Notes: generated from the sequence alone by a model not told the origin. A DNA stretch of 64,000 bases from Xiphophorus maculatus (GCF_002775205.1 NC_036458.1:868983-932982); one strand, 5' to 3'. Positions 1 through 12,165 are shown, counted from the stretch's first letter. Numbers and translations: made by a program.

Positions 1-1687
1 CTTCCTTCGGACCTTTGGACTCAAATCGGTTCTTCTTCCTTTTCTCAGTCCGTCGCGTTCTGCTGGATTTCTGCTCCATTTTTGTCTCCAACCTTGTTTG
101 TCTTCATTGAGGTTTCTGAGGTATTTCCATCATATAAGTCTGGCCTTTGACTAGGCCATAGCACCACCTTGGTTCTTCAGATGAAGCCGTTTGGATCAAG
201 TCTTGGTGCTGCACCCTGGACCTGCCTGAAGTAGAACCGCAGATCCGAACCAAGCTGCCGCTTCATCAGAGTGAAAGAGAGAATCCTGCAGTAACGCCGC
301 CCTCAGCTGGCCGTCGGCAGGTACTGCATGTTGGAGGCAAGGGCAGTTTGAAGCTGCAGAGCCTCGAAACAGGGCAAAACTTTTTAAGAGATGTTAAAAT
401 AGATGTTTTGAAAAAGTTTTTTATTAGAGAATTTGGTTTTAATAATTTCTAAAAACCCAATTTAGTTGTTTTTATATTGCTTCATTATAGAGCTGCTCGG
501 ATATTATTCATAGTAATAATTAAGTTTTTTAAAATCATAAATAATCAGCTGTTTTTATTTAGAAGAATGCCAGAGAAAATAGCTTCAGATTTGTGATTTA
601 AGCCCAGCTGTTCTCCGCCTCCGGACCTCAGATTTACAGGAAAATACAGAACTGAGGCTGAAATCACTTCATCTGGTCAAATGTATAAAAAACAAACCAT
701 TCAGATCCAGAACCTGATGGAATATCAAAGAACCTTCTCAGATTTTCTGAGTATTTTAAGGAAATCCGGGTTTTCTTCGCGGATCTGACGGCTGACTTCC
801 TTTAACTGTCTTTACAAGAACCGACCGCTAGAGGGCGACACCGCTAACAACTGAAGGGTCTGAAGTTTGTTTCACATCAGTGAGTCATGACCTCATAAAT
901 CAGGCTCATAAAAAGTCTCTACAGGTTTAGGTCCATTCCTGCAGACTTTATAAAAATGTGTGAATCATTTAATACAAAAAGCTCCAGAAATAGATTCATT
1001 TCCTCCAGTCTGTCTCCCCTGTGACATTATAGCAAAGCGTTATTTTCCATTTCAGTACAGAAGCGGCAAAATACTGATTTGAAGAAATGAAAACTATGAC
1101 AAATACAAAATAAAAGCATGAGGAAAACTCCCATGTTCAGCCTAATACCACCTGTAAAGCTTCAGGAAGCAGAGTTCAGGTCTGCTAATCAAAAATAATA
1201 TTTAAATTAAAAACCACAAAGCATTTGTGCTCACGGCACCAAAATGGCCGACAGCGGTTCTGGGTCCTCCAGAGGAAAACATCCCAGGAGCAGATTCAGC
1301 CCAACGTCAGAGGAACGACCAGGAATGACCCCATCTCAGGCTCTGCAGGCCTCAGGTAAAGGTTAAAGGTCATGCCCATGGACCAGTGTGAATGAAAGCC
1401 TCTTCTCTCCAGAAACAAGATGGTCTGTTTAATCAGAGTGTATATATTTTGAAGGCCGGCTTTTCTCAACCTCTGGAAGATTCCCATGAAAGGAAGAAAA
1501 TTTTCTTCAGATCAATCAGGACTAAAATCTGGACGTTGAGTCCCAGAAAGTGGAGAACCTGCAGGGAAACTCTGGGAAGGAAGCCTTCAGGTCCAAGTAG
1601 AGATGGTGAAGATCAAGCTCTTATATTAAATCAGGAGTCTGTACTTCCAGTCCTGCAACGTTTAGGCTGTTTCACACCAAATAGTTT
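1..1687. other. Non-coding flank, nothing recognised
   Basis: Read on both strands. Open frames here are short, lack keratin-like or other recognisable motifs, and have no splice-site support. No RNA gene seen. Confidence 0.5.
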
Positions 1688-2151
1688 GGTGGATTCAGTT
1701 TGATTACAGTTCGCTTCCTCTCTGCTCTGAGTCAAACCAACCTGTTCCCCTCCTGGCCTGTGGGGGCGCTGCACCAAGAACCACTGAAGGAAACGACACA
1801 AAAACCTCTGAAGACACTGAGAGCAACTTCCTGTTTCACCAGATGGAAACAAGATGGAGGCGTCAGATTTTTCTCTTTAGTCTTTGGCTGAAGACCAGGA
1901 GCCATTTCTGCTGCTAGCGCTAGGCTAGCATGTTAGCTTTGCTTGTATTTACCCAGAATGCCCTGCACTGTAGTCCACTTCCTGCCTTTGGAGTGGTCTC
2001 TGGACCGCTTGGCGTTCACATTCAAGCCGAACCAGAGTTCACTTCAACTGAACCCAGACCGAGGTCTGGAGGACCAGAGGTCAGAGGTCCATTAGGATAC
2101 ACACCTCACCAACCTAACCGGACTTTGACTAGACAAATGGACTGCAGTTGG
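1688..2151 (+). repeat. Dispersed ~470-bp repeat family, copy A
   Basis: Matches, in inverted orientation, the sequence at 26805-27277 along its whole length, from GGTGGATTCAGTT to GGACTGCAGTTGG. The best-conserved core includes AAACAAGATGGAGGCGTCAG and TTTACCCAGAATGCCCTGCA. No clear terminal inverted repeat or transposase, so the class is unknown (probably a non-autonomous transposon). Confidence 0.7.
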
Positions 2152-2809
2152 ATTAAAGTGGACTGAACAGGACTGCTGGGTGGCGCTCCAACAGGTTAAT
2201 GATCGGAGTGACTCCAGGAAGTCTCTCTGCTCCGCCTCCTGAACACTTCGGTCCGTTTTACTGTAGAACCCGTCCAGAACCCTCAGCTCTTGTAATCAAA
2301 CCATTTAATTTGATTTAAAGTCATTTATCATATTTGTTTGCTCGTTAACATTTATTACAGATATGTGAATGAAATGTAGAGTTTTGATCAGTTCTTTTCA
2401 TCTTGCGTTGGAACCCAGGTTGGTTTTTGGTTTTAGTTTGTCTGTGGGTTCATTTTAAAAAAATCTTTTTTGTTATTTGTTTTTGGGTCAGTCTTTCTCA
2501 GATGTTTAGTTACTTGTTTAGGTTTGACTGTTCTCTGGTTCCTCTGTTTTTCCACCACCGTCGATTCGCTGCTAGTTTACCTGAACTTTGTGTAACTTTT
2601 CCTTTTTGTTACTTTTTTAGGAGTTTATCTTTTCTCTGGTCACCTGGTTTTGGATCTCACTTTTTAAAACCCACCATGACAGTTTGTTTATTGTTTACTC
2701 CTCATTTTGTTCTTTTTGATCTCAGTTTTTACACCTGGATCCGTTGTGTCCTGTTCTAACCGGACCTTTACCTGGTGCCTTCATGTTTGGCTCATCGAGG
2801 TTCATTAGT

Positions 2810-2965
2810 TCATTACCTCCTGCTGTGAAGCACGGCAGTGGAGGGTTGATGATATGGGCTTGTTTTACAGCCATTGAATAGACCTTCTGTCTTTAGAGCT
2901 GAAGCTTGGCCCAAACATTGGTCTAGTCAAAGTCCAGACCTCAGCCTGACTGAAAAGCGATTTCA
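2810..2965 (+). pseudogene. Tc1/mariner transposase remnant
   Basis: A short stretch translates as VKHGSGGLMIWAC, the motif found in Tc1 transposases before the second catalytic Asp. About 100 bases on, SQSPDLSLTE resembles the SPDLNPIE region holding the catalytic Glu. The intervening domain is deleted. No intact frame and no terminal repeats seen. Confidence 0.55.
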
Positions 2966-3115
2966 GGTTGGGTTCATCTCTTTTTCAGGATCACTTTCTG
3001 TTATTCTAGATCTGAACTGATGTTGGAACATTGATCCAAACCCAAACCAGCCGGTTCTGGACTTCAGCAGAACCAACAGAACCAGAGGAGCCACAGAGAT
3101 GTTGATCAGTAGAGT

Positions 3116-3121
3116 TTTATT
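3116..3121 (-). terminator. Poly(A) signal of first keratin gene
   Basis: AATAAA on the minus strand, 27 bases past the TGA. It is the first such hexamer after the stop. Confidence 0.7.
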
Positions 3122-3147
3122 GGAGAGAACAGCGGCTGTTTAACGTC

Positions 3148-6100
3148 TCACGAGTATTCCTGGGATTCGGTGATGACCTCTCCGTTCTCTGACGTCTCCT
3201 TGGTGACGATCATCACCTTCCTGGTCGTCGTCGTCTTTGTAGACGAGGAGGAAGAGGAGCTGAGGAAGAGGAGGAAGAGTTAGACTAACCTGGACTGTCT
3301 GCTGTTGGAAGAGTTCACTGCAAAAAGTCCTACCAAGTATTTTTCTAGTTTCTAATGCAAATGTCTTAGTAAACTCAAAATAAGAAAACTAACTTACAAG
3401 TAACTTTTCAGCAAGATACAGGAGTAAATAATTCCTTAATAGTGATGAAAAAGGTTTAGATCCATTGTCGGATTATTTCACTTATAACATGGAAAAATGT
3501 CTTGTTACAAGTGAAATAATCAGCCAATGGATCTAAAAATTTAAGAATTTACTCCTGTATTTTGCTGAAAAGCTACTTGTAAATTAGTTTTGTCTTATTT
3601 CATGAGTACAAAGATATTTGCACAAGAAACTGGACCAAAAACACTTGGTAAGATTTCTGCAGTTGGTGTCTCACCTGCCGCCTCCCTCTCCGTCCAGCAG
3701 GCGGCGGTATTCTGCGATCTCCATCTCCAGTCGGGTCTTCATGTCCAGCAGCATCTGGTACTCCTGACCCTGCCGCTCCAGGTCGGTCTTCAGCTGCATC
3801 AGCTGCTCCTCCAGGCGCGTCACCTGCATCTGGTAGCCGCCCAGCATGCTGCTGTACCTGCTCTGCGTTTCCGCCAGCGTTGCCTCCAGAGATGCTTTCT
3901 GCAGGAGTGAGAGCAACGTTAGAGGAAGCACGGCAGCAGAAGAAGAGTTGAGGAGCTTTCAGAGACTCACCATGCTGAGTTGCGACTGGAGCTCGATCTC
4001 CAGATTTTGCAGCGTCCGTTTGACGTCTGAGATCTCAGAGCGAGACGTTTGGAGCGTTTCTGTGCTGACGGCGGTTTCTTTCTGAAGCTCCTCAGACTGA
4101 AAAACAGAAAACAAACAGAAAAATCAGCATCTATGCAGACGACACTCTGCTGCCATCACTAATGTTCTTCTCTCTGGTATGGAAAAAATGTTTTTTGTTC
4201 ATTTTAGGAGTTTAAACTTCAAGCATTTAAACGCAGTTCCATTTGCCGCCTCTAGATGGTGGCATTAACGTCCCAAAAGTATAGAAGGCCAAAGGTGTCA
4301 CAACCTAATACATTAATTAAATGCATCTATTTTTTAAGATGTCTTAAAATGGGTTAAGCGTAGTAAAGATTTTGTATTTAAATATTATACATTTTAAAAA
4401 GTAATAATATGATTCCATTGTGAGCCAAGCCTGTGGGCGGGGCTAAAACTCAGGCCAAGTTAATTGGTGTGAAGTGAACAGCCTGATTATTATTCAATAT
4501 AATTAGACATTTATTATATTCATTAATTTCATTTAGTTATTTTATTATTTATATCATTATCATATTATTATTGAAATCAGTAATATGATTATTTAATAAT
4601 TATATTACATAATTATACAATTAATATAATTATATAATGGCAGTAAAGAAATAATTATAATGATATAATAAATATGAATAACATAATTATTATGTGATTA
4701 ATCAATTAAATTAATTACTAATATAATTATTATATTTTATTATTATTACATTTATGATAATTTTATTAATTATTCAATGTATTGGTTAAATAATACAATG
4801 TGTTATTATTTCCTTAATTTCACTCTTGATAACTTCAGATATTTATGTATTTTATCTAAGTTCTGATTGTTATAAAGAATTGGACTTTCGTATTGTTCAC
4901 TGTGGCCCTTATGGATCTCCGTAGAGGACCTGTTTCCTGGACTTCCTGTGTTTTTAGCAGAACCGATGCTCCAGCCTCACCTTGGCCTGGAACCAGTTGT
5001 CCAGGTCTTTGCGGTTCTTGCTGGCGACGCCCTCGTAGTGTTCTCTGATTTCGGCCATCATGGCGGTCAGATCCGGCTGCTGCGCGGCTTCCACCTCCAC
5101 GTTGACCTGCCCGCCCACCTGTGACCTCATGCTCAGCAGATCCTGCAGGAATGACATGATTTAGCCTGAAGCTTCGCTCCGCCTCGCAGCCGGACCGTTG
5201 GCTCGGCTCGGCTCACCTCCTCGTGGTTCTTCTTCAGGTAGATCAGCTCCTCCCTCAGAGACTCGATCTGCATCTCCAGGTCGGACCTGGCCAGCGTCAG
5301 CTCGTCCAGGAGCCTCTTCAGCCCAGCGATGTCGGCCTCCACCGACTGCCGCATGGCCAGCTCGTTCTCATACCTGCAGCAGAAACAGAGTTAGGAGCAA
5401 ATCAGAGGTGAATAACCGTCAGGCTGCTGTTTGTTGACTCACTTAATCCTGAAGTCATCGGTGGCCAGCTTGGCGTTGTCGATGGAAAGGTGCAGAGAGC
5501 CGTTCACCCGGGTGGCATCGATGATCTGAGAGGAGGACAGACGTGATTTAAAACATCTTTTCTGAGTCTGATTACTGGTGGAAACATGGAAATGAGTCCG
5601 ATGATGCAGGTTAAGGTGAGGAGCGAAGCCTCGCGGGTTCTGGTGGTTCTGGGTGTGGTCGCTCCAGTTTCCTCCTGCAGCGGGCGGGGCCCAGCCAGGC
5701 AGGATTTCAGGCTTTGTCTTCTTACAATGGAGCATCATCAGTTTCTCTGCCCTGACCTAAAACCAGAACCAGAACCTGGACTCACCTGGTTCTGCAGGTC
5801 GCTGATGATGGTGTAGAACCTGGAGTAGTCCTGGCTCTCAGGTTGGGCCTTCTTGTCCAGGAACTCCCGGATCTTCTTCTCCAGCTCGGCGTTGGCCGCC
5901 TCCAGGCTGCGGACCTTCTCCAGGTAGGAGGCCAGCCGGTCGTTCAGGTTCTGCATGGCCGCCTTCTTGTTGTCGGAGATGTCCAGGGCGTCGGACAGTT
6001 TGAAGCCCCCGCCTGCAGCGAAGCCCGCACCTCCACCGGAGGCGAAGCCTGCGCCGCCTCCACCTGCAGCGAAACCTGCACCTCCACCAGAGGAGAAGCT

Positions 6101-6232
6101 TCTGGACGCGGTGCTGCTGGAGATCCGGACCCCGGAGCCGCCGGCGCCTCCGTAGACGCTGCCGCTCCTCATGGAGCCCAGGCGGCCCCCGCTGGAGTAG
6201 GAGGAGGATCGGGTGGAGAAGAAGGAGGCCAT
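3148..6232 (-). CDS. Type I keratin (intermediate filament), complete, 7 exons, 436 aa
   Basis: Type I (acidic) keratins pair with type II keratins to form cytoplasmic intermediate filaments in epithelia. Coding exons (minus strand, 5' to 3'): 6232-5786, 5525-5443, 5373-5217, 5142-4981, 4096-3971, 3898-3675, 3259-3148 (447, 83, 157, 162, 126, 224, 112 bp). All introns are GT-AG and the joined frame is open for 436 codons plus TGA. The head (about aa 1-88) is Ser/Gly/Ala-rich with GFAAGGG-type repeats. The coiled-coil rod runs from the helix-initiation motif [16 protein letters not shown] (about aa 96) to the termination motif [12 protein letters not shown] (about aa 396). A short Ser/Thr tail ends in SQEYS. 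Start: the ATG gives [10 protein letters not shown], a normal keratin head; the longer open frame upstream is 5' flank. The exon lengths match a tandem paralog at 13.6 kb. Orthology to a named fish keratin cannot be settled here. Confidence 0.95.
3317..3663. mobile_element. Palindromic MITE inside keratin intron 6
   Basis: About 347 bp with long inverted arms. The left end begins ACTGCAAAAAGTCCTACCAA and the right end, reverse-complemented, begins ACTGCAGAAATCTTACCAA. Internal arms such as CAGGAGTAAAT / ATTTACTCCTG and ATCCATTG / CAATGGAT also pair. No coding capacity. A target-site duplication is not clear. It fills most of the 415-bp intron and stops 11 bases from the exon 6 splice donor. 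Confidence 0.7.
4490..4800. repeat. AT-rich low-complexity DNA in keratin intron 4
   Basis: Nearly pure A/T with many ATTATTAT-type words, inside the 884-bp intron 4 (4097-4980) of the first keratin gene. No gene or named element is visible. Confidence 0.6.
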
Positions 6233-6298
6233 GCTGGAGGAGTTCTGCTGCTCTGGGTGGAGGAGAGGAGAATGCAGCGGCGGTCGGGCCGAGCCGCC

Positions 6299-6306
6299 TT
6301 TATGCT
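6299..6306 (-). promoter_or_regulatory. TATA-like box of first keratin gene
   Basis: CATAAAGG on the minus strand, about 70 bases upstream of the ATG, in a GC-rich context. This spacing fits a short 5' UTR. It is a weaker match than the TATAAAA of the second keratin gene. Confidence 0.45.
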
Positions 6307-6634
6307 GCTGCAGTGGGTGGGGAGGGGTTCTGGTCACACCCCCACCCACTGCAGCCGCAGGACGGTGACAAACGGCAGCAGGAATGTCAGGCACTTTATT
6401 CTGTTGCTCCATGAAATCAGCTGCAGGGAATGAGGGACGTCTTCCAGAACCAGAACCGGTTCTTATCAGACCCGGATCCCCCCATCCTGATCCAGTGTCA
6501 TGTCCCGACCCGCCTGCTCTGCTGCTTTGGGCCCTGCAGGTCTGCACACATCCTCCTACCCACCTCTGTTCTCTTATTGTGCAACCAGACAATGAAACTC
6601 TGTTTGTTCGCTCTGATGAAACTGAGCCTCTGGA

Positions 6635-6690
6635 ACCGCCGCAGATTAGAACCAGAACCAGAACCTGAACCTGAACCAGAACCTGAAGCT
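6635..6690. repeat. Hexamer-like low-complexity repeat (gaacca/gaacct)
   Basis: About nine tandem degenerate copies of a 6-base unit. Similar 'accagaacc' DNA is scattered through the window. Confidence 0.6.
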
Positions 6691-6936
6691 GAACTCTCCA
6701 GAGAGGCAGAAGGCTTGATGGTCCGTCTGGAGTTGCCTCCATATTTCCTGATCAGAAAGGTTCCTTTGTCCCTGAGTAAAATCGCCTCATTTCCATGTGA
6801 GTCACATGTTTCCCAGTCAAATATTTGGCTCCTTTCTTTGAAATGCAAATATTTGCAGGTTTCATCTCATCCTCAACTGTCATCAGAGGAATCAGTTGTG
6901 AAAAATTTCCTCTGGCTGTGAAACAGTAAAGTTCCA

Positions 6937-7955
6937 TGTCATCACCATGCCCCCTCCACCGCCATGCTTTTCAACTCAGATTCTCACCAGTCTGGGTCAC
7001 AGAAATCACGAGTAAACTTTAAATTCTCTCCTGAGCAGAACAAAAATACATTTCAAGAGTTTTTCTGGTTTATTAAACTCCTGGGAAACAGAAAACAGAA
7101 ACTTGCAACTAAACCCTAATTTATTCAGACTCTGGCAGATTTCTGCCTCCGGTGGTGGGACCCGGCACAATAACACATAAATAAAATTGGTTGATTTTTG
7201 CAGGTTAGCTGACCACTGTGATGCTGACCCAGAAGAAAATACTAATTTTCGGCCTGCTGTTGGTTTTGGTGTTGATGCAGAGAATGCTAACATGCTAAAT
7301 GTGATTTGGTGTTTTTGCTTCAGTTCCAGGATGGAGACGGACTGAGATGATGAACAGGAAGAACCAGGTTTGTTTATTCTGCAGGCGTCTGTGTTGCTGT
7401 GTAAATATTTTGGCTTAAATCTGATGATGACAGAAACTCCTGCATGTGTCGGGTACTGATGCAGAAGCTAACTTAACATATCTGATGTGTAGAAACAGAC
7501 GGCCGGATCATCCCGTCTTTGTTTTCAGGACACAAAAGTCTCTCCTGAGGGACAGGAAACCAGTTTTTACGGAGTCCTGTCGACCAGAGCAGGTCTGGTG
7601 AACTGCTGCCAATCTGAACAAGGTACTGTCATTTTAACCCAACCCAGCCTATGTACAATTTGGAGGTGAACGTCCTCCTCCTGTCTTTGGCAGGAAGTAC
7701 AAACTAAGTTAAACACAGCAGGAGGTCTGTTCATGGAATGGTGTCTCCTGTTGGTGGCGCCGCCACCCAGGGCAGCCAGGTGGATGTTTCTTATTGGCTG
7801 TATGTAAACTTCTGGCTTCTTTGCTTTGGAGTCGAGGCTTTGGCACCGACATGAGGTCAGTCCTGGTTTAGGAACAGATGCTGCCACCATGATGAATAAA
7901 GCCCATCTGAAGTTGGGATGTTTTCTGCTGCTAACCTTGACAGACGGAGCAGATC
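6937..7955. other. Intergenic DNA between keratin genes, nothing recognised
   Basis: Short open frames only, none with recognisable domains or convincing exon borders. Confidence 0.4.
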
Positions 7956-7956
7956 A

Positions 7957-8159
7957 GCAGGTCCCTCTGCAGGTCTCTCTGCAGGTCTCTCTGCAGGTCC
8001 CTCTGCAGGTCCCTCTGCAGGTCTCTCTGCAGGTCTCTCTGCAGGTCTCTCTGCAGGTCCCTCTGCAGGTCCCTCTGCAGGTCTCTCTGCAGGTCTCTCT
8101 GCAGGTCTCTCTGCAGGTCCCTCTGCAGGTCTCTCTGCAGGTCCCTCTGCAGGTCCCTC
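7957..8159. repeat. 12-bp minisatellite (about 17 units)
   Basis: Tandem units of CTCTGCAGGTCC alternating with CTCTGCAGGTCT. As 12 is a multiple of three, every frame without a stop in the unit stays open, giving spurious repeat proteins on both strands. Confidence 0.9.
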
Positions 8160-8493
8160 GGAGTCACTCAGCCTTGAATTTCGCCTCATTTGGCCTCTTT
8201 GTGTGTCGCTCTGTTGCCTCAGGCAGTGAAAACTCAAACTGCCTAAACAAAGGATCCTGCCACACCCCTGCTGACCTCATTAAACTGGTTCCCAGCTCCT
8301 TCCAGTAGCTAAAGGGTTTCTTCCATCTCTAGAGTTTAGGAAATTTTCCTCCAGCCAAACGTCTTCAACCCAATCAACATTCCCGGACCGCGGCTCAGAA
8401 TCGGGTCTGTTAGAATCTGTGGTGCAGCAACATCTGCTTTAGAGCAAAAGACTAATAACAGAAGAACCTGAGAGTCACCTGGGTGGGTCAGTG

Positions 8494-8735
8494 TTAGTTA
8501 AACCTTAGAACTGGGCTGTGAGCAGCAGGTTCTGGATCAACTGTCTGATGGATTTGATCCGTGAGACTAAAGATAAACACACATATGAGTTTCTCTAGAT
8601 CTTTCTGGGACTTTAGTCCTTTAAGCCTGGAAATGTTCTTCAGGTGATAGAATGACGACTTTGTTACTGTCTTTATGTGGCTCTGGAGGTTCAGGTCAGA
8701 GGTCATCACAACACAGATTTTGGGCCTAAACACTA
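8494..8735 (-). pseudogene. L2-like LINE fragment (uninterrupted reference copy)
   Basis: Minus strand reads SDLNLQSHIKTVTKSSFYHL and, further on, SQKDLEKLI, the conserved region after the reverse transcriptase in L2/CR1-group fish LINEs. The frame then decays. The DNA GACCTGAACCTCCAGAGCCA here is the unfilled form of the site where a hAT element split the LINE at 39.5/47.2 kb. Confidence 0.7.
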
Positions 8736-9380
8736 TGTTCTATCTGCAATAACTGAAGCTGTGCATCGACTCTAGAAACTCACTTTTGTTTTGGGCCAAA
8801 TCAAGAACCTGAAGCTCTTAAAGGGCCAGAATCTGTTGCTAAAACCTGTTAATGAACTGTTAAAATATAAATTCTTAAGATTAAATAATGTTGAACATTT
8901 CTTTGCAATAAAAATCAAAGTGTTTGTGGTACTAATTTAGAAATATTTGCACTCATGTATGACTGTATATGCGACTTTTATTACTCGTTATTACGGATTA
9001 TAAACTTGACATTATGTTATGCTGAGGCAGCTCTTTTACAGAAGTAAAAATAAAAAACACGTCCAACTGCAAGACGGAGTAAAAAGTCTTTAAAAAGTAC
9101 CAAAAATCTGCGATAAACTTACAATTATGCTTTAGTGCAAAAAAGTGCAGCGATTTGATGTGATGTGTGAATTTCCACAATAATCTGCAGAAAAGTGGAG
9201 GGACTATAAACAGATAAAAAACTACTTTTTTAAAATCAGTTTTTTATTTGATTTGATTGATAAAATAATATTTAATCACACTTGATGGTTCTGTTATGTG
9301 TCTCTTTAGAGTCTAGAGGTTAAAGGTTATGGTGGATCGGATTTGGCCTCAGGGCCTTGAGTTTGACATGCGCTCTAGAT

Positions 9381-9448
9381 CAGTGGTCTCCAACCCCCGG
9401 GCCGCGGACCGGTACCGGTCCGAGGTACTAGAAAGGTTGAGACCACTG
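9381..9448. mobile_element. 68-bp miniature hAT element with perfect 8-bp TSD
   Basis: Starts CAGTGGTCTCCAACC and ends GGTTGAGACCACTG, forming hAT-type terminal inverted repeats. It is flanked by identical CTCTAGAT at 9373-9380 and 9449-9456. The interior is only a GC-rich palindromic spacer (GGACCGGTACCGGTCC). Confidence 0.85.
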
Positions 9449-9456
9449 CTCTAGAT

Positions 9457-10610
9457 CATTTCTGTTGAGGAGCAAAAACAATAAGTTCAGTTTTGTTTCT
9501 GTGCAGCTGGAGGAAGTTTTTTCACCCTCTGCATTGAGAGACATCTGCAGGTTTCAGGACACCGTTCTGGACTGAATGATGGACCAGTTCACTTCCTCCA
9601 CTGGTGCAAAGAAATATTCAGGAACTTACTGTCTTCATGTGAAGCAATTCTTCAGAGTTCTGACCCAGTCCATAAGTCCAGCAGTCCAGGTTCACTCAGC
9701 TCTGGAGGTTCTGGTACCTCAACCGGTTCCTGTTTGGATGTTTGACGGCTGGCTGGGTGAAGACCGCATGTCTCCAGGTGTAACGACTGTCCTATCAATT
9801 AAATCGACGTTATTTTCATTTGACACACCAGAGTTTAGAACAATGGACCAAAGGAAACACCCAGAGGAACCAGAATGGAAAATTCTGCAGCCGGTTCATG
9901 GTTCTGATATCTAAGAACAGATCAAGTTTCTCACCTCTGGTCCAATAATGCAGGAGGATTTACTTATTTTACTCATTTATTTGGAAATCTGTTGGTCATT
10001 TTGCTGCTTCATCTTTAGCAGTTTTAGTTTTATTGATGACTCTCAGGTTGAAAACGGGTCGTCTGAGTCAGAACCAACACCTGCATTAATTCACATCCAG
10101 GGAGGAAGGTGGAGTACCTGGAGAGAAGCCACACATGCACAGGGAGAAATCCTGCCAGCTCAGACCTTCTTGTTTCAAGGTAGCAGTGCTGCTAATGTCG
10201 GCCTAGAAATACATGGAACTGCATGACAATATGAGAGGAAATTGATCATTTTCACAACTATTTATCACCACAAGCCTGGAAAACTTTCACCTGAGAACAG
10301 AAACAAACAGTTTCAGTGAACAGGTAGAAAACGGCTGGTAATTTTGGGTTTTTATGAACTTTAGCTTCTCAGCTCTGCTGCCAGTTTCAGCCGAGTTTGA
10401 TGAACTCTTGGTTCATCCAAGATAAAGTGATTGTTCTAAAAACAAGACGCTTTTCCATCCAATAGAGTTCCTGTTCTTGTGTTGTTGGGTTTGGATGAAA
10501 ACTGCAGGCCTCGACCTTTAGACGTGTCTCTGAGTCAAATAATGAGATCATCTGCAGAACTTGGCTGCAGCGAGGAGGTGATTCAACAGAGTTGCAGTTC
10601 GGCGGCCCTG
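9457..10610. other. Intergenic DNA, nothing recognised
   Basis: Two open frames near 9.6-10.2 kb have no recognisable domain, no promoter and no splice support, so I do not call them. Confidence 0.4.
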
Positions 10611-10612
10611 GA

Positions 10613-10677
10613 GGACCCGGACCCGGACCCAGACCCGGACCCGGACCCGGACCCGGACCCAGACCCGGACCTGGATC
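10613..10677. repeat. 6-bp tandem repeat (GACCCG)
   Basis: About ten units of GACCCG/GACCCA. It encodes a meaningless Asp-Pro run in one frame. Confidence 0.8.
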
Positions 10678-11108
10678 CTGCCCCGCTTTAAACTAACATG
10701 TTGCCTGAACTTGTTACTGTGGCTCAATTTTCTTTACTGGATCAACATCCCAGTTCAGTCTAAAGTGAAGAACTTTGGGCTGGACCAGAACCAAAAAGGG
10801 AAAATGGCTGCTCTGACTGAAGATGTCCTTCATGGACCAGCAGAAGAAGATCTGGAGAGACGGTGGAGACAGGAGGTCCATATCTGAGGGACAGGAGTTG
10901 GACCCAGTTGTCCTGAATGGATCCTGATGGGAATTCTGGGAGATTCTCTTACTTCCTATTCAGAACTTATCTGGTAGATCAAAATGGATCTTCGATCTCC
11001 TCCTGACACCTGGGAGTCAAACAGACTCATTTTAGATCTAATTAAATCTTATAGAAAATGATTTTTAGTTGAATCATCCCTAATAAACGAAGTTTGACTG
11101 AAAGTCGT

Positions 11109-11187
11109 TCTGGACATTCTGGACATGTTCTGGACGTTCTGGACATGTTCTGGACATGTTCTGGACGTTCTGGACATGTTCTGGACC
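11109..11187. repeat. Minisatellite of TTCTGGACATG / TTCTGGACG units
   Basis: About eight tandem units of 9-11 bases, interleaved in two variants. Confidence 0.75.
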
Positions 11188-11726
11188 CAGCAGGGTGACT
11201 GTTGCTGCACCGTCACCCTGCTGGTTTCCTGCTGCTTGACGTTTTCATTTTCAGCTGAGTTAAAGCTGAACTTCAGGTTTTCACCAGGTGGAGTCAGGAT
11301 TGCTCTGCTTCCTGGACTGACTTCAGATCCGACTGAAGCCGGTCCGTTTTACGAGCTGCTGGGGCGCGGCCTTCGTTAAAGCGAAGACATGTCAGAGCGA
11401 CTGCGGTTTCCTGTGACTGAGAGCCGCCTTACCGACCGCGGCCGCTCTGCTTCAGGACTTCTGCCTGTTTGGAGAACAAACCACAGGATGGCAGACAGAA
11501 CCGGCCCGGCTCGGCGTCGCTGGGCGGACTGACACTTCACAAATTCACTCCTTGCTGTGAATAAATGCTGATCTTCCATCTTTAAACTGGAGTTCTGGGT
11601 CCGGTTCTGACCCAACATCCAGCAGGTCAGAAACCCAGCAGCTCCATCTTAAACTCCACATGCCTCAGTTATGAAGTTAAAGGTCAAAGGTCAGGCTGAT
11701 TAGAAAAACACCAAACAGAGAGGGAT

Positions 11727-11935
11727 GTTTTCTGGCCGAAGGACCTGGATCCAAACTGGGTCACCAGCAGAACCATGAACCCAAACAGCAGCAGATGTGC
11801 CACAGAGCGGCTGAAAAAGAACAGAACCAAGGTGCTGAAAGGGTCTAGTAAAAGTCCAGACCTCAGGCTGATTGCTGTAGTGGGACCTTCGGAGAGCTGA
11901 GCAGAACCTCAGTGACCCAAAGCCATGAAAGAGGT
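11727..11935 (+). pseudogene. Tc1-like transposase remnant
   Basis: Degraded sequence with the KSPDL-type peptide typical of the Tc1 catalytic region, followed by sequence like that at 2.9 kb. No intact frame. Assignment rests on one short motif. Confidence 0.3.
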
Positions 11936-11942
11936 TCTAGAT

Positions 11943-12157
11943 CAGGGGTCTGAAACTCCAGGCCTGTAGGGGCGCTGTCCTGCAGGTTTTAGATGAGCCT
12001 CAGGTACAAAACCCTGGAATGAAACGGCTTCATCGCCTCCTGGAGTGGATCGGTTCTCCAGAACCTTGATGACCTGATTATTCTGTTCAGGTGCAGCAGA
12101 GGCTCATCTAAAGGTTGCAGGACTGCAAACCTCCAGGACTGGAGTTTGAGAGCCCGG
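11943..12157. mobile_element. hAT-type MITE, 215 bp
   Basis: Left end CAGGGGTCTGAAACTCCAG; right end reverse-complemented CCGGGCTCTCAAACTCCAG, a 19-base imperfect terminal inverted repeat. Flanks TTCTAGAT and GTCTAGAG match at 6 of 8 bases. No coding capacity. Confidence 0.65.
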
Positions 12158-12165
12158 GTCTAGAG

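Noticed and set aside
2403-2759. 118-codon frame rich in Phe and Leu
   Set aside because: Low-complexity T-rich DNA giving hydrophobic codons. No start context, domain or paralog.
6240-6742. Upstream in-frame extension of the first keratin frame
   Set aside because: The keratin head starts at the ATG at 6232. The upstream part has no keratin similarity and includes the TATA-like box.
7818-8308. Long repeat-protein frames (LQVSLQVPL, PAERPAEGP, DLQRDLQRD) on both strands
   Set aside because: They are translations of a 12-bp minisatellite with no stop in its unit. No promoter, splice sites or unique domains.
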